Assembly (NCBI GenBank): GCA_016858145.1
Contig: JAEHOE010000074.1
Location: 434,001 to 498,000 of the forward strand
From: Edaphochlamys debaryana
Lineage: Eukaryota; Chlorophyta; Chlorophyceae; Chlamydomonadales
Direction of reading: 5' to 3'
Length of the DNA stretch: 64,000 nt
Position numbers and translations under genes: made by a program. This document shows positions 44,441-56,221 of the stretch, one piece after another. The notes below the pieces were generated by a model. That model was not told the DNA's origin. It saw only the letters and a list, made by a program, of their open reading frames with translations, and ran no database searches. Position 1 is the first letter of the stretch. Every line of letters begins with the position of its first letter.

Positions 44441-45628
44441 GGCTTCTGTTAGCACAAATGGTTTGTGAGTAGGGTTATAGATGCAGTGGCAGCCGTGATG
44501 GTCGTAAAGGCTAGGCTAAGTCGAGGGATGCGCGGGCCATTCCCCTGCCAGGCGCGAAAGCGCTTTCGTGTTTCGGGAGAGCGCTGGGCGGGTCAGTATG
44601 CCCTAGATGGAGGAGATGTGCGCTTCTGAGCGACTTCGGAGCGAGGCGCCCTCTGACAAGCGACCTGCGCATGCAATCTGGACAGGGGTTGATGTCATTA
44701 CGAATCGCCCCCTTCCGCCCCCCGGTCGACGCCTGGCCCTTACCACGGCTCCTCTGCTAGCGGCAACTGGGCGCTTCATGGTCCTGGCCTGCCAGCGCCC
44801 CCGGACCCGCTAGGCCATTGCCCTCCCGCTCCTCCCCCACGGCACGCGCTTTCCACCCTCATGCCCTTGGTCTGCTGTGCACAGTGTGCTGCGCTGTGCT
44901 GTGCTTCCTCCTATGTCCTTCACGACGCCTGCTGGCCCTGCTTAACGCGCTTTCATGGCCGCCCGGAGACTGGGTGAAGGGGATCCTTACAATTCCATGC
45001 ATGGCGGGTGTGACGCCGCTATCGGTCCTGTCCATCAGTCCAGCACGCCCGAGTCTTCAGCACCTATCCTCACGCAAGCTCCGGCAGCGCATCTTCACGC
45101 CAACCAGCACCGCAGCCGCCCCAATGCAGGCAGGCGCAGGGCTGGCCAGCGCTCTGCTGCACCACATCGGCCCCCTCCCCGCACGGACATCACAACGCAC
45201 CCCCTCCATTCACGCTTACACCGCTGCCCCCACCCTCGCATCCGCCTGGGCTGCCGCCCTCGCAGCCTCCACGCGCCAGTACCCCATCACCCATCCGCCA
45301 TCGCTCCCGTCCCGGCATTGCAGTGCCGCCGCTCCGGCCACCAGTGCGCGCCCCAGTGCCCGCTCCGCCCCACAGACCCAGCCGCCCCCACGTGCCCCGA
45401 CCTACACAGCGAGCCCTCGCAGCGAGCCCGTGTCGGCACCCCACTGCGAGCTGCGGTAGGCTCTCCCAACGTCAAGTCGCAGTCGCTCCCGCCCGCTCAG
45501 GTGCCGCAAAGCAGCCCCACCGCCGCGGCCTCCCGGCTCAAGGCTGCCTGCCATCACCCTGAGCTGTCCGCCGGGCCCCACACACCCGCAGCGCCCCCTC
45601 CCAGAGCCCCGCCCCTCATGCGCTGGGC
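44441..45628. other. Intergenic region / 3' UTR of YrdC-like gene
   Basis: About 1.2 kb holds the upstream region of the 51-residue gene and the 3' UTR of the YrdC-like gene, both on the minus strand. A long C-rich + frame (44818-45459) has no coding character. Confidence 0.5.
45216..45220 (-). terminator. Candidate poly(A) signal TGTAA (TTACA on +)
   Basis: It lies about 410 nt after the YrdC-like stop. A second TTACA at 44987-44991 is an alternative. Confidence 0.4.
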
Positions 45629-47852
45629 TCACTCCTCCTCGAAGGCGCTTGTGTCCCCCTGGCCCCGACGCAGCACCTCGGGAGAGCCTGAGGTGAAGTC
45701 CACCACCTGAGAGAGGGGGTGGAGGAGTTTTGGGGGTTAGGAAAGGGCGTTTGGAAGCAGAGTCCGCCTGATGGAGTCTACACCGTGGTCTCAGGCTCCC
45801 GCCTGCGCCACGCAGCCATTCCTCCCATGGTCCAGGCAACAGGCAACAACCCCACCAAACCGACCCCGCGCAAACCCCCCTCCTCCCGCCATCCCACCCT
45901 CCTCCTCCCGCCCCCTCCTCCCCCACTCACGCTGCTGACCCACGCCACCCGCCGCCCCGGGTCCACCACGAAGTCGATCCCCCGCTCCCCGTAGGCCTCC
46001 AGGATGGAGCCGCAGTCGGGCACCTCGGTGTCGGGCGCCAGGTGCTCGGGCACGTGCACAGAGGTGCACAGCAGGGGGCCGCCGAAGCCGTCCAGGATGG
46101 CCTGCGGGGGGAGAGGGGGGGATGAGGGGGCGGAAGGGGAGGGGATGCGAGTGGTAAGCACGAGGGGCCCAGAAAGCACCGCGCCGCGAGGGCTGAGGGC
46201 GCAGCAGGCCCCGGCCCCTGTCAGCCCAAACACTCGTGCGCGCAAGCGGGGGGCCACTGGGTGCGTGCAGCGGCTCTTGGGCAGAGCACGCGGGCCCTGG
46301 AGCGCCCCTCGGGTTCCCCTCGGCTCGACACGCGCCGCACCGGCATAGTGGTGAGCAGAGCAGGCCCCTGCCCAATCAGGCGCTTGAGCGTTGGGCCGCT
46401 CGCCACTTGCAGGTCTTTAGCACAGCACGTGGCCCCTCCGCCTCCGGGCCCCTCCGGAAGCCCGCACCTGGCAGATCTTGTCGTCGGGGATGCGCACGCC
46501 CACGCTCTTGCGGTGCGCCCGCTTGAGCTCAATGAAGTCGACGCACTGGGAGGGCAGGTTCTTGGTGGCGGGGAGCACGAAGGTGTACTGGGGCCGGAGA
46601 TGGGCGGAGGGCGAGGATGGGGTGGGGCGGGGTTTGGGGTGAGGTCGGGCAGTCCGAGGGTGCAGTGTGCCCTGCCAGCGTGCCGGCGCCGCTCATTGTC
46701 CGCTTTGGGCCCTACTCTGCCTGGTCCTGCCTGGGGTGGTAAGCGATTGCCAGTCCGGCAAGCAGCCAGATGCTGGCGTTGGCACAGGCACTTCAGGTAC
46801 AACAGCCACTTCACACCCCTTCCCTGCAGCACCCCAGCCCCGCCCCACGCATGGAAGACCTGCCCGCAGCCGGGGAAGGGCTGTGCAGCCGCCCCCGCTC
46901 CCCGACCCAGCCATCCCACTCCTCCCTGCAATGCCCTCCCCCTCACCGGCCCCTGCAACCCCCTCACCGGCCCCGGTAGCAGGCGCTTGGCCACGTTGAA
47001 CCAGTTGGCGGAGGCGGTGGAGGGGAAGCCCGTGGTGTAGTGGGCGATGGAGCTGGGGACGAGGCGGGAAGGGGCGGGAAGGGCTGGGCGAGTACCCGCA
47101 CAGTTGTGCTTTTGCCCTCCGCACTCGTGATCTCCCAAGTACGAGCCAGATTCCTCACTGCTCGAACCGCATGGCCGTTTCAGTGTCGGAACCCCTTTGC
47201 GAGTGTGACCCGCCACCTCCCCAGCGGACAAGGGCCCTGCCCGCACCTGAGGTTGGGGCACAGGATGGACAGGGGCTTCTTGGCGTCCATCTGCTTAACG
47301 GCGTACAGCCGTACGACAGCATCCTTGTTGTGCAGATCGCACACGATGGCTGTCACGGGAGTGGGCCAGGTGAGGGACGGGGTGGAGGGCGTCAAGGACA
47401 GAGGTAAGGTACGGGCAGTTGGCCCCGGGCAGTGTCGGAGCCACACGTCGCCCGGCCGCGTCGACAGGCCCCTCACCTGGGAGCGTATCTGTGGGGATAA
47501 CGCCTACCGCGCCGTTCTTAAGCTCCTGCGTACCAGCAAAGTCGCAAGGGGGCGTTAGCTGCGCCGCTGACGCTTGGCGGGGCGCAGCGAGGTGTCAGGA
47601 CATGCCGGGGGCCGGGTGCATGCCGGTACCGGAACTGAGCCCACTGACCTGCACAATCTCGTCGACCCGCCAGGCATCGCTGCCGTCCGGATTGACCGTG
47701 ACGACAAGAGGGTCATTGCGACGGGACGTCCCCGCATACTTTGCTCTCTTGCTCAATTTTGCCGCAGCACTTCTGCAGACGACGGCCCTCGATCGACACC
47801 CCCCCGCAGCCTGGGACCGATGCCCCACAATAGTGTGCTTCTGCAGCAGCAT
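45629..47852 (-). CDS. YrdC/YciO/Sua5-domain protein, probably organelle-targeted
   Basis: Seven exons close in frame to 269 residues: 47852-47649, 47525-47477, 47349-47247, 47052-46968, 46587-46468, 46101-45931, 45706-45629. The first 50 residues are basic and Ser/Ala-rich (CRSRAVVCRSAAAKLSKR), like a chloroplast or mitochondrial presequence. The YrdC-type fold follows: ELKNGAVGVIPTDTLPAIVC, AVKQMDAKKPLSILCPNL, VAKRLLPGPYTFVLPATK, SVGVRIPDD and GPLLCTSVHV. In the superfamily the KR/K-P-S and PTDT segments bind ATP and bicarbonate/threonine for threonylcarbamoyl-AMP synthesis (tRNA t6A). The spacing here looks closer to YciO, whose role is less certain. The C-terminal 30 residues contain DFTSGSPEVLRRGQGD, common in YciO-like proteins. 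Confidence 0.85.
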
Positions 47853-48048
47853 GGCCTGATGCTATTATTGGGCTGACCCAACTCGGGGGCAAATGGATGT
47901 TTCTCACGTCAGCCTAGGTCCGTTGTTCTCCAATTAAGCTCGCTCACTGACAGCTATGCTCTAGAAGTATGTCAAAGAATGCATATGCAGGCACTCTGGG
48001 CTGTCGTCTCCACGGTCTCCACGGCCGTACGAGGGCACAAAGGAGGTC

Positions 48049-48415
48049 TTAAGCGCGCTGCCGAGTGCCGAGCTGGCCTCCAGAGGTTGCAGGGTGCCCT
48101 GGCGCAGCCGAGACGATGAGGTCGTGAATTTCTTTTGCCCAGCGTGCATCCCTCTCCTCGGCCCAGCGCTCGCGGTACATGTCGGGTCGCACGTATTCTG
48201 TGTCGATCTGCAGCGGCGAAGGAGGGGGAGTCAGGGGCTAGGGAGGAGCGGGCCAGCGGCACCCATCCATCAAGACATCCGCGTCTGCCGTCCTCACTCC
48301 GCCGACCCCTCCAACTCACGTACATCCCTGCTGCTGCTAACATGAGCGCTCCGCCAAGAAGCGCGCTCCGCCGCTCCCATTTCCCGAGCCCCGCCCATGC
48401 CTCCTGGAAGCCCAT
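48049..48415 (-). CDS. 84-residue single-span membrane protein
   Basis: Two exons, 48415-48320 and 48207-48049, join in frame. The protein is a short amphipathic N-terminus (MGFQEAWAGLGKWERRSA), one hydrophobic span (LLGGALMLAAAGMY), a charged helix (RPDMYRERWAEERDARWAKE) and a Ser/Gly-rich end. Size and layout resemble accessory subunits of mitochondrial respiratory complexes, but I cannot name one. It lies only 196 nt upstream of the YrdC-like gene on the same strand. Confidence 0.6.
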
Positions 48416-49182
48416 GGCGTGCCTAGTTGCACTCTCCTAGCTAGCGTGTTGACTGCCGTGTAATCAGATTTGCGTTAAGGACCGAGTTCTGGGGTCAGGA
48501 GTGGCTATATGTGGCAGGCATATAGAGGGGTGTTGCACACGTCGTACGACAACTCCATGCCGTCTTACACGTCCCGCATGCAGCGGACTGCCGGGCCATC
48601 AGCCATCAGCGCACAGCCCTCACTCTCCCGATCCAAGCTTGCAAGCGCATTCAAACACTCTTAACAACAGGGCTTCGCCATAAACATGGTAACATGGCCA
48701 GTGCCCACCCAGGCCCATTCGGCCGCCAGTCAACACCCATTGGCGCGCCCTCGAGCGTCTTATCGCAACTCAGCAGCAGCAACAGCAGCAGAGGTACTGT
48801 GGTAGCAACAGAAACCCACACGGCCCAATATAGGCTTCCAGTGACCTCTCGGCCATGCACCACGGCGCACTAGCACGGACTAGCCCCGTGCCCCTCATCC
48901 CCTACCCTATGCCTTACCCCGCAGTTCAAAGCCTCTGGCCTCTGCTTGCCCAGCTCCATCCAAGTACCTCATATAACAGTATGCTCGTGTCATGCGCTTC
49001 GCCGTCCGCAAGGTCACTCTTTGTAGGTGCGCTCTCTCAGTCCCCTGTGCATTACTCCGACCACTTTTGGGGCCCCAGCCCCTAGCTCCATTACATGCAA
49101 CCCACCCCGTCCACAGTCCGCCCCCAACAACACCGCCAGCTCCTGCACCCCCATCTGCTACCCCCCCCCCCACGTGAGCCGC
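48416..49182. other. Intergenic region
   Basis: This 767-bp stretch holds the 3' UTR of the EF-hand gene and the promoter side of the 84-residue gene. I see no coding exon. Confidence 0.5.
49091..49095 (-). terminator. Candidate poly(A) signal TGTAA (TTACA on +)
   Basis: It lies 88 nt after the EF-hand gene stop. A second TTACA at 48565-48569 would give a more usual 3' UTR of about 620 nt. Confidence 0.35.
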
Positions 49183-51982
49183 TCAGGCGGACACGGGCGC
49201 CTTCATGCCCTTGGACTTCATCCACCTGGGGGAAGGTGGGGGGGAGGCGTGAGGGGAAGGAGCACACAGCGTCAGGCACAGGCCATCTCCACAACAACCG
49301 GCTAGCTTCGCCACGTGTGGCGTTGCGCTGCTGCTTGCTGTAGGCCGAGCACCCGCTGCTCTAGCCGCTCACGCCACTGCGACCCCGCCCCCTTTGCCCC
49401 CTGCGCCCTCCTACCCTGCCCCTTGCCCCCTTCCCTGAACCCCCCCCCCCGCGGCAGCACCCACCACGCCACGAACTCGTCCAGCTCGATGGTGCCGTTG
49501 CCGCTGGTGTCCAGGATGCGCAGGGCCTCCTTGACCTCGTCGTCCGTCAGGTCCTTGCCCAGGTCCAGGCTGCAAGGGAGGGGGGCGGCGGGACGGAGGG
49601 ACGGAGGAAGGTGAGGTTCAGGGCCTTGGCTGCGGTACGCAACAACACACTTGGTGTGAGTCACCCGTCCTCCCTGTCTCCACCGATTCCTCTCCTCTCC
49701 CCTTCTCACACACCCCTCGCTTCTTCCGCTTTTGAAGCCGCATCGCTTGACGAACGACACCACACAAGGTCAGCACACGACGCGTTCCCTCCCGCTCACC
49801 ACAGGCGCTTGAGCTCGCTGGTGGATAGGCGGCAGTCCTCGTTGACGTCGTACTTGGAGAAGACGTAGGCGATCTCGCCCGCCTCCGCCTCGCTCAGCCC
49901 GAACTTGGCGGGGTCGAAGCCCATCTTCTCCTCCGCGTAGGCCAGGGTGAGGTAGGCCGACAGGTTCTGGAGCGTGGAGCGCTTGGGGGAGGTGGTGGGG
50001 AGCGCCTGTTGGGGTTGGGAGAGGGGTTGGAGGGGATGAGATGAGTGGGGCCGGGCGAGGTGGTGAAGCCGCGTTGACCCCTCGACCATGGCCTTCCGCA
50101 CCCCAGCCGCCCCAGCGTCCTTCCAAATCCCATCCCATCCCAGCTCCATGAGCGCCAACATTCCCCTCCCTTCTCCCCCCCTCCCCACCTTGAGCAGGTC
50201 CGCGATCTCGTCCAGCGTCTGCAGCACCTTGAGCGTGTTGACCGCCACCTGGGCGCGGTCGAGCACGTTGAGGCCGGTCTGGGGGCCGGCGAGCTGCACA
50301 GAGGGGGCGGGCGGAGGGGGGAGGCGGGGAGGAGGTTAGCGCGGGGCGGCCGGAGAGGCTGGCTGGGTGCGAGGGCCTCAGCTGGAGGTGGAGGACGGCA
50401 CCTCGGCACTCCGGCAGCAGGTTGCCTTCCACCGGCCATGCTCGCTGCCTGCACCGCACGCCCCCAAGCCTCGCCCCAACGCGCACCCACCTGCTGCACA
50501 GCCGCCAGCAGCTCCACAGAGTTGGTGCCGTACCTGGGGGCACGGAGGTAAGGGGTGTGCGGTGAGGCCATACACGTTGGGGTGCCGGCAGCTGCAGGCT
50601 AGTGTCCGGCGACGGGTGCAGGGCCGCCCTCCCCGCTAAGAGCCATAGGCCTTCTTGAGGGACAGCAACCAAAGTGCTGTTCCCTGAGCCTCCACCCGCA
50701 CGCCTCCTGACCAAGCCCCCTCACCCCACCCTCGCCCCTCCCTCCTCCCGACCCACTTGAAGGCGGTCCAGGTGAGAGCCGAAGCCACCGACAGGTTCAG
50801 CAGCGCCTGCGCCATGAGAGCGAGGGTGACGCATAGTTTTAGCACTGCATAAAGGCCCCGGCCTCAAACACACCACGCCAACCCCTTTTTCCCTCCGATC
50901 CCCCCGCCCGTCGTTCCCCCCCATGCTCGAACACATCCGCACCCCTACACACCGCCACTACACCCCCGCCCCCATCTCCAGCCCCCCCCCCAACCTGCAG
51001 GCAGTAGTAGAATCCGAAGAAGGACGCCAGCAGCTGCAGCGGGAACTGGCCGGTGAAGGGCGGCGAGTCGGAGATCATGCCCGACGTGTAGAAGCCGCCG
51101 AAGCAGGCGATGCCATCAATGAAGGCCTGGAAGGCTGCGGGGGGAGAGGGGAGGGGGAGGGGCAGGAGGGGTGAGGAAGGTTGGGGAAAGGGGTAGGGTT
51201 GGGGGTGGGTTTGAGGACGGGGTGAGAGCGGCCGCAGTGGGGGGCAGGGGCGGGGCGCGGAGAGGAGGGGCTTGGCCCTGGCGCAGGCGGGACGGGTTCT
51301 CACCCACGGTGCTGGCGGGCTTGAGGCTGCGCTTGACGAGCAGCTTGCGCAGCTGCTCCGAGTCCTGCACGCCCATCTCCTCCCACTTCTTGAGCACGCG
51401 CTTGGCCTGCAGGGCAAGGGGCAAGCGGGAGGTGGAGGGGAGGCGTCGGGGCCGTGACGTACTCGCCCTCGGGAGCGGACCTGCCCCGTCTGCCCAGGTG
51501 CAAGTTATGAAGGGGCCGTGATTGGTCGAATCGTGGTCGGGAAGGCTGAGGCCTGCAGGCCCCCACGTCCGCCGGCGTTGCCTCCGAGACATGCCATGGG
51601 GTACCATACGTCCGCCCCGCGAGCCGCCACCCCGAGATCTCCCGTCACCCAGGTTGTGTCATGCGGTCCACCACGCCCCGAGTCGAAAAGATCCGGGCGG
51701 GGACGTGCTTTGCGCATCGCTCGAGCGATGGGCCGAGCGCGTGGGGGTCTAGCAACGCACCTTGGCCTGGTCCATCCCCGTCTTTTGGAGCTCCGCAAGG
51801 AGCGTGTTGAGCTTGTCATTGACCTGCTTGGACGTCACGTCGGTCTCCGAGTCCGTTCCACGGGGGTCCTTTTCCGCCTGGACACGCACGACGCGAGCGC
51901 GAGACCGCACTAGAGCTGGAATGCACCGCGGGGTGGCGCGGGCTGGGGCCGAGGCCACGGGGGCGCGGAGGGCGACACGCAT
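49183..51982 (-). CDS. Plastid membrane protein with paired EF-hands
   Basis: Nine exons close in frame to 338 residues: 51982-51761, 51406-51304, 51134-50995, 50806-50757, 50533-50491, 50293-50189, 50005-49800, 49569-49465, 49225-49183. Residues 1-36 form a typical chloroplast transit peptide (MRVALRAPVASAPARATPR, then VRVQAE). A helical segment (VLKKWEEMGVQDSEQLRKLL) precedes two likely membrane segments (FIDGIACFGGFYTSGMI; LLASFFGFYYCLQALLNL). Near the C-terminus are two calcium loops: DVNEDCRLSTSE and DTSGNGTIELDE, both with good acidic or oxygen ligands at positions 1, 3, 5 and 12; the first has Arg at position 7. It ends WWMKSKGMKAPVSA. It is probably a thylakoid- or envelope-bound calcium-responsive protein. 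I do not know a named homologue; a green-lineage conserved family is likely. Confidence 0.8.
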
Positions 51983-52880
51983 TGCGGAAGGTTCTCTTGC
52001 AAGGGCTGTTTCTGTGTGTGTCGGCGTGCGGGTCAGCGACGAGCTTAGTTTCTGCGTATTGGGTGCTTACAGTAGAGAGTGTTGAAGTCGGGCTTAAAAG
52101 GCCAGCCGGCTCCGGGGCGTTACGCCAGCGCCCTCGGCCTCACGCAATGTAGCGCAATGTCTGGCGCACGACTCTCTTCTCCCAGCGCCTTCCCCCGGCT
52201 TCCCAAGGCCCTCCCCCGCAGTCAGCTCCAGCTCCTTCCACCCCTCCCGCCACACAGCCGGTCCGACGACAACCCACCCCAAACCGTACCACAGCGGCCG
52301 CCGCGCCGGACGTCCACCCCGCAACCCCTCTTCCCCGCATACACAAGCCACGCGGCCCAAACACGCGCCTATGATACACGCGGCCCCCGCCAGTCGGAGT
52401 CGCGACACCAACACTCCCAACACCACGCGACGATAACCCACAACCGCTCAAAATACAGGGCCCGCTAGGCAAAGCAGGCACATCTTCAGGCGTATACAAC
52501 CCGCGCTTGGGTTCCCGAGCTCAGACCCCTCACGCATTGCTGGGTGCAGCGCCACACACAGTCCCCGTGTTGCCTCACGAATCTCTCTGTTGCTGTGGTG
52601 CGCTGAACCCGGCCCCACGGAGCCCCCTGTCAGCCCCTGTGGCCGCAGCCCCGTGCCGTGCCGTGGTGGTAAGAGCCCCCTCTGCAGCCCTCGCACGCGG
52701 CCCGCAAAGCAGCAACGCCCCTGACCGGCCTCTGGCGCCGATATGGCTTCTTGGCTTGCTGCGACAAAACTGGGGGCCATCCTTGCTCATATATCTCTCA
52801 CATGCACTCGTCCTTCTTCTCCGTAATCCCCCTCCTTCCAGTGCTCGCTCCTTAGGACATTCCGGGGTGCCCCTGGCCGC
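51983..52880. other. Spacer between DUF760 and EF-hand genes
   Basis: About 0.9 kb holds the 3' UTR of the DUF760 gene and the EF-hand gene promoter (both -). It contains TTACA at 52067-52071. I see no coding exon. Confidence 0.5.
52067..52071 (-). terminator. Candidate poly(A) signal TGTAA (TTACA on +) for DUF760 gene
   Basis: It lies about 810 nt after the DUF760 stop and 85 nt upstream of the next start codon. Confidence 0.35.
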
Positions 52881-55800
52881 TCACCAGCCCGGCAGGAGGC
52901 CGCGCAGGCCCCCGAAGCCGCCCTTCTTGCCGCCGTTGCCGTTGCCGCTACCCTTGTCGTTGCCGCCGCCGCTGCCCTTGCCGCCGCTGCCGCTGCCGCC
53001 GCCCCGGCCTCCGCTGCCCCCGGCACTGCTGGGCCCTGCGCCCCCCATGCCGTCTTCCAGCTCCATGCGGGACTGGGGGGGGGGCGAGAGGAGGGGGGTG
53101 CGGGGTGGCGACTTGTCATGAACAACACGAGAAGCAATTAGGGAAGCCCGTTGAGTGCAAGGTCAGCAATGCAGGAGGGCCGACAGAGCCCTCGCAGCCT
53201 TCTTTCCAGCGCCCGCAATGCCCCTTCTCCCCCCCCCTTTCCCCCTCTACCCCTCCCTCCCACCTCGATGCTCTTGAGGTTGTAGCCCACCGCCATGAGC
53301 CAGAACAGCACCTGGGGGCGGAGGGGGTGGGAGGGTGGGGGGGTAGGGCGAGGAGGCATGGGGGCAGCGCTTGCACTAACCTTACGCTGAGCGCAGCAGG
53401 AGGACTAGCTGATACGGCAAACTGTTAGGAGACCTTACCCCTCCCCCACCCCCACCTTGCTGAGCTCCACGCTGGAGAACTCTGCGTCCTGCGCGGTGAG
53501 GTCCCCCAGCCCCATGAGCCGCGTCACGAACAGCTCCATGGCCTCCTTGACGGCCTGGCCCGAGGCGGTGGATGGGGAGCAGGCCAGCTCCTTGAAGCCG
53601 CCGGAGCCGCTCGCCTGTGAAGGGGGGAGGGCGGAGTGGGGCGAGGAGGAGGATCAGGAGGAAGATGAGGAGGAGCAGCAGGGGGGTGAGGGGCAGGCGA
53701 GCGTTTCCTCGGTGATCCTTGCATCCCTCCCTGCCTCCCAAACAGAAACACCTCCTCCAGCCTGGACTTCCCCGCCTCCCTCTCCCCACCCGCCTCCCCC
53801 CGGCCCCCCCACCTGCAGCGCGTGCAGGTAGTCCAGCAGCTCATTGCGGGGCAGCCCCAGGGGCGACCCCACCACCAGGGGGATGCCGCCGCTGCCCATG
53901 GTGGCGGGGGCGGCGGCGCTGCCGCCGGCGGCCGCCAGGGCCCCGGCGGCGCCGCCAGCCGCACCCGCGGCCGCCAGCACCACACCCGAGCGCTCGCCGA
54001 AGCCGGGCAGGGGGGAGACGTAGGTGAGGGAGTCGGGGGAGGGGGAGGGGCCCAGGGGGCTGCCCGCGGGGGCCTCCGGCCCCAGCACCTCGACGCCGCC
54101 GGCGGTGGCCAGGGGGGTGTTGGCGCTGGGGAGGGGCGGGCCGGCGGGGAAGGCCGCGGGTTGCGCGGGCGCGGCCGCTTGGCCCACCTGCAAGGGGGGG
54201 GGGAGTGGACCGCGAGGCGGGGACTTCGAGGCGCTCCCGTGCATCACAACGAGTGCCCCGCGACCTTGATAACCAGGACCCTGCCCCCGCCCCTGCGCTC
54301 GCCCCTCCCCTCCACGCCCCGCCTGCCCCCCCCCTCCCCCTCCCTCCCTCCCTACCCCCCCACCTGCGCCCTCAGCGCCGCCAGCTCCCGCTCCAGCAGC
54401 TCGATGTAGTCCCCCGCAGGCAGCCGCTCCACCTCCCCCCGGGCCAGGTGCCAGCGGAGGACCTCGCCCTGGGGGGCAGCAGCGGCAGGGGGGAGAAGGG
54501 GGGAGCGGGGGGGCAGGGGAGTTACGGAAGCAGGGAAGTTAGTGGGAGCAGGTGATTCATGGGTTGAGCTGGGTGGGCGGAGGTCGGCTCTGGCTCCCTC
54601 CCCCCATGGAGTCGTAGGCATGGAGGGAGGAGTGCCCCAAGGCCCACGGCCCGCACCGCCCCGGGACTCACCTCGACATTCTTCTTCTGCACGCCCGGGG
54701 CGTACGGCGATCCGTCGCCGTCGTACAGGAACGCCGTGCCTGGGCCCGCCTGGGCCTGGGCCCCGCCAACCGTCGCCGCGTCGGCCGAGTCCAGGTAGTC
54801 GGCGTTGGCGAAGGCGGCAACGGTGGTGGGCGGGACCGCGGCGGCGGCGGCGGCGGCGGCGGCGGGTGCGGCGGAGGCGTGTGCGGGCAGGGCCTTGAGC
54901 GAGTTCTGTAGCTCCAAACGGAACTGGGGCCGAGGGGGGGAGAGGGAGGGATGCAAGGACGATGGAGGCATCGTGTCTCAGGCGGACGCCAGGGGACCGC
55001 AGTGATGATTACCGCTGCAACCGGGCCTTGTAGCAGGGGCCCTTCGAAGGGCTGTGTCGCTACGACGGAGTCAGCTCCACCGCCACACAACCCCAGCTCG
55101 GGACCGGTACCCCAGCACCACATCGCGCACTCGCAGCGCGCACTTGCGCCTGCATCCTGCCTCCGCTGGGGGCTACCAGCACCCCCCCACCCGCACGCAC
55201 GCACCTGCGCCGCCCTCAGCATGTACCCGGTTGTGAGGATGGACAGGAAGAGGTGCGACAGGCTCTCGGCCACCGTCTGGATGCGCACGGAGAAGTACTG
55301 GGGGGGCAGCGAGCCCACCACGTTGAGGACCTGGGGGGAGGGGGGTGGGGCAAGGTTTGGGGCAGGAGAGGGGGTCGTGGCGAGCCGTGAGGGGACCGGG
55401 TGAGGGGCGAGGCTGGCTGGGAAAAGTAGCTCGTCGCCCCTGTGCGTGAGACAGCATCTCGCGTCTCGCCTGCGCGCCCAGCCGCCCCTTCCCACACACG
55501 GTTCACAGGCTGCCGGGAAGGCAGCTGTGAGGGATTGATCCGCTCTCCCCTGCCTCCCGATGCCTTGCCTCGGGCCCCCCCCCCCCCAACGCCCCCCTCG
55601 GCCCCCACCGTCTGCCTCATGGCCTGCACCACTGTGGGGTGGGTCTGCTCCGCGAACTGCACCACGGACGTGGGCTGCACCTCGCGGACGTACTTGAGCA
55701 GCGCCTGGCGCCGCTCCTCATCCTGCGCGCAGTTGTGAGGAGGTATGAGGGGGGGAGGGGGCGTTGCGCGGGGGTGGCAAGGCGAGGGCCCTGGGCGTGG

Positions 55801-56221
55801 GCGGAGCGCGAGGCCAGCGTGTGGGTGGCAGCGCTGGACCCAGCGCTGGTCTGGCGCGAGGACCCTGCCGCGTCGTCGACCAGCGATCGTCCCTGCTTTC
55901 AGCCGCGTCGCCAAGCAAGGACGGTTCCCTATGCTTGTCACGCTCCACTTCGGGCGGGCGCGAGGCCCCTCTGGAAATGCGCAGCATGCTCAGGGCCCAG
56001 CCTCGCGCCCTTGAGCCCAAATGCCCCTCGCCAGGGCCAGCGCAAGTCCCCACCTTCCAAGGGTCCGGGCCGATATCGCTTGCTCCGAACGACCTGTTCC
56101 GCTTGCTGGAGGCATTCGTCGTGACGCAGCCGCGCGCCCTGGACGGGGCTCGCATAGACCGCCATCGCTGGCGCGAAGCCGGGTCTAGGCCCACCTCGCC
56201 GAGCCCAGCCTGGGAGAGCAT
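52881..56221 (-). CDS. DUF760-family plastid protein
   Basis: Nine exons close in frame to 512 residues: 56221-56054, 55722-55609, 55330-55205, 54923-54672, 54468-54364, 54187-53813, 53614-53456, 53311-53264, 53072-52881. Residues 1-50 are basic and Ser-rich (transit-like). The DUF760 core is plain: ALLKYVREVQPTSVVQFAEQ, TVVQAMRQTVLNVVGSLPPQ, YFSVRIQTVAESLSHLFLS and TTGYMLRAAQFRLELQ. A second conserved half follows after Ala-rich linkers (GEVLRWHLARGEVERLPAGD, then ELLDYLHALQ, AVKEAMELFVTRLMG and LSKVLFWLMAVGYNLKSIE). The C-terminus is Gly/Lys-rich. DUF760 proteins are known as plant and algal plastid proteins without a settled biochemical role. Exon 1 is the least certain part: it was chosen because its donor keeps phase and it supplies a transit peptide. 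Confidence 0.88.

Noticed and set aside
44818..45459. 213-codon plus-strand frame
   Set aside because: It lacks an ATG, is dominated by Pro/Ala/Ser/Thr from C-rich DNA, and lies in the 3' UTR of the YrdC-like gene.
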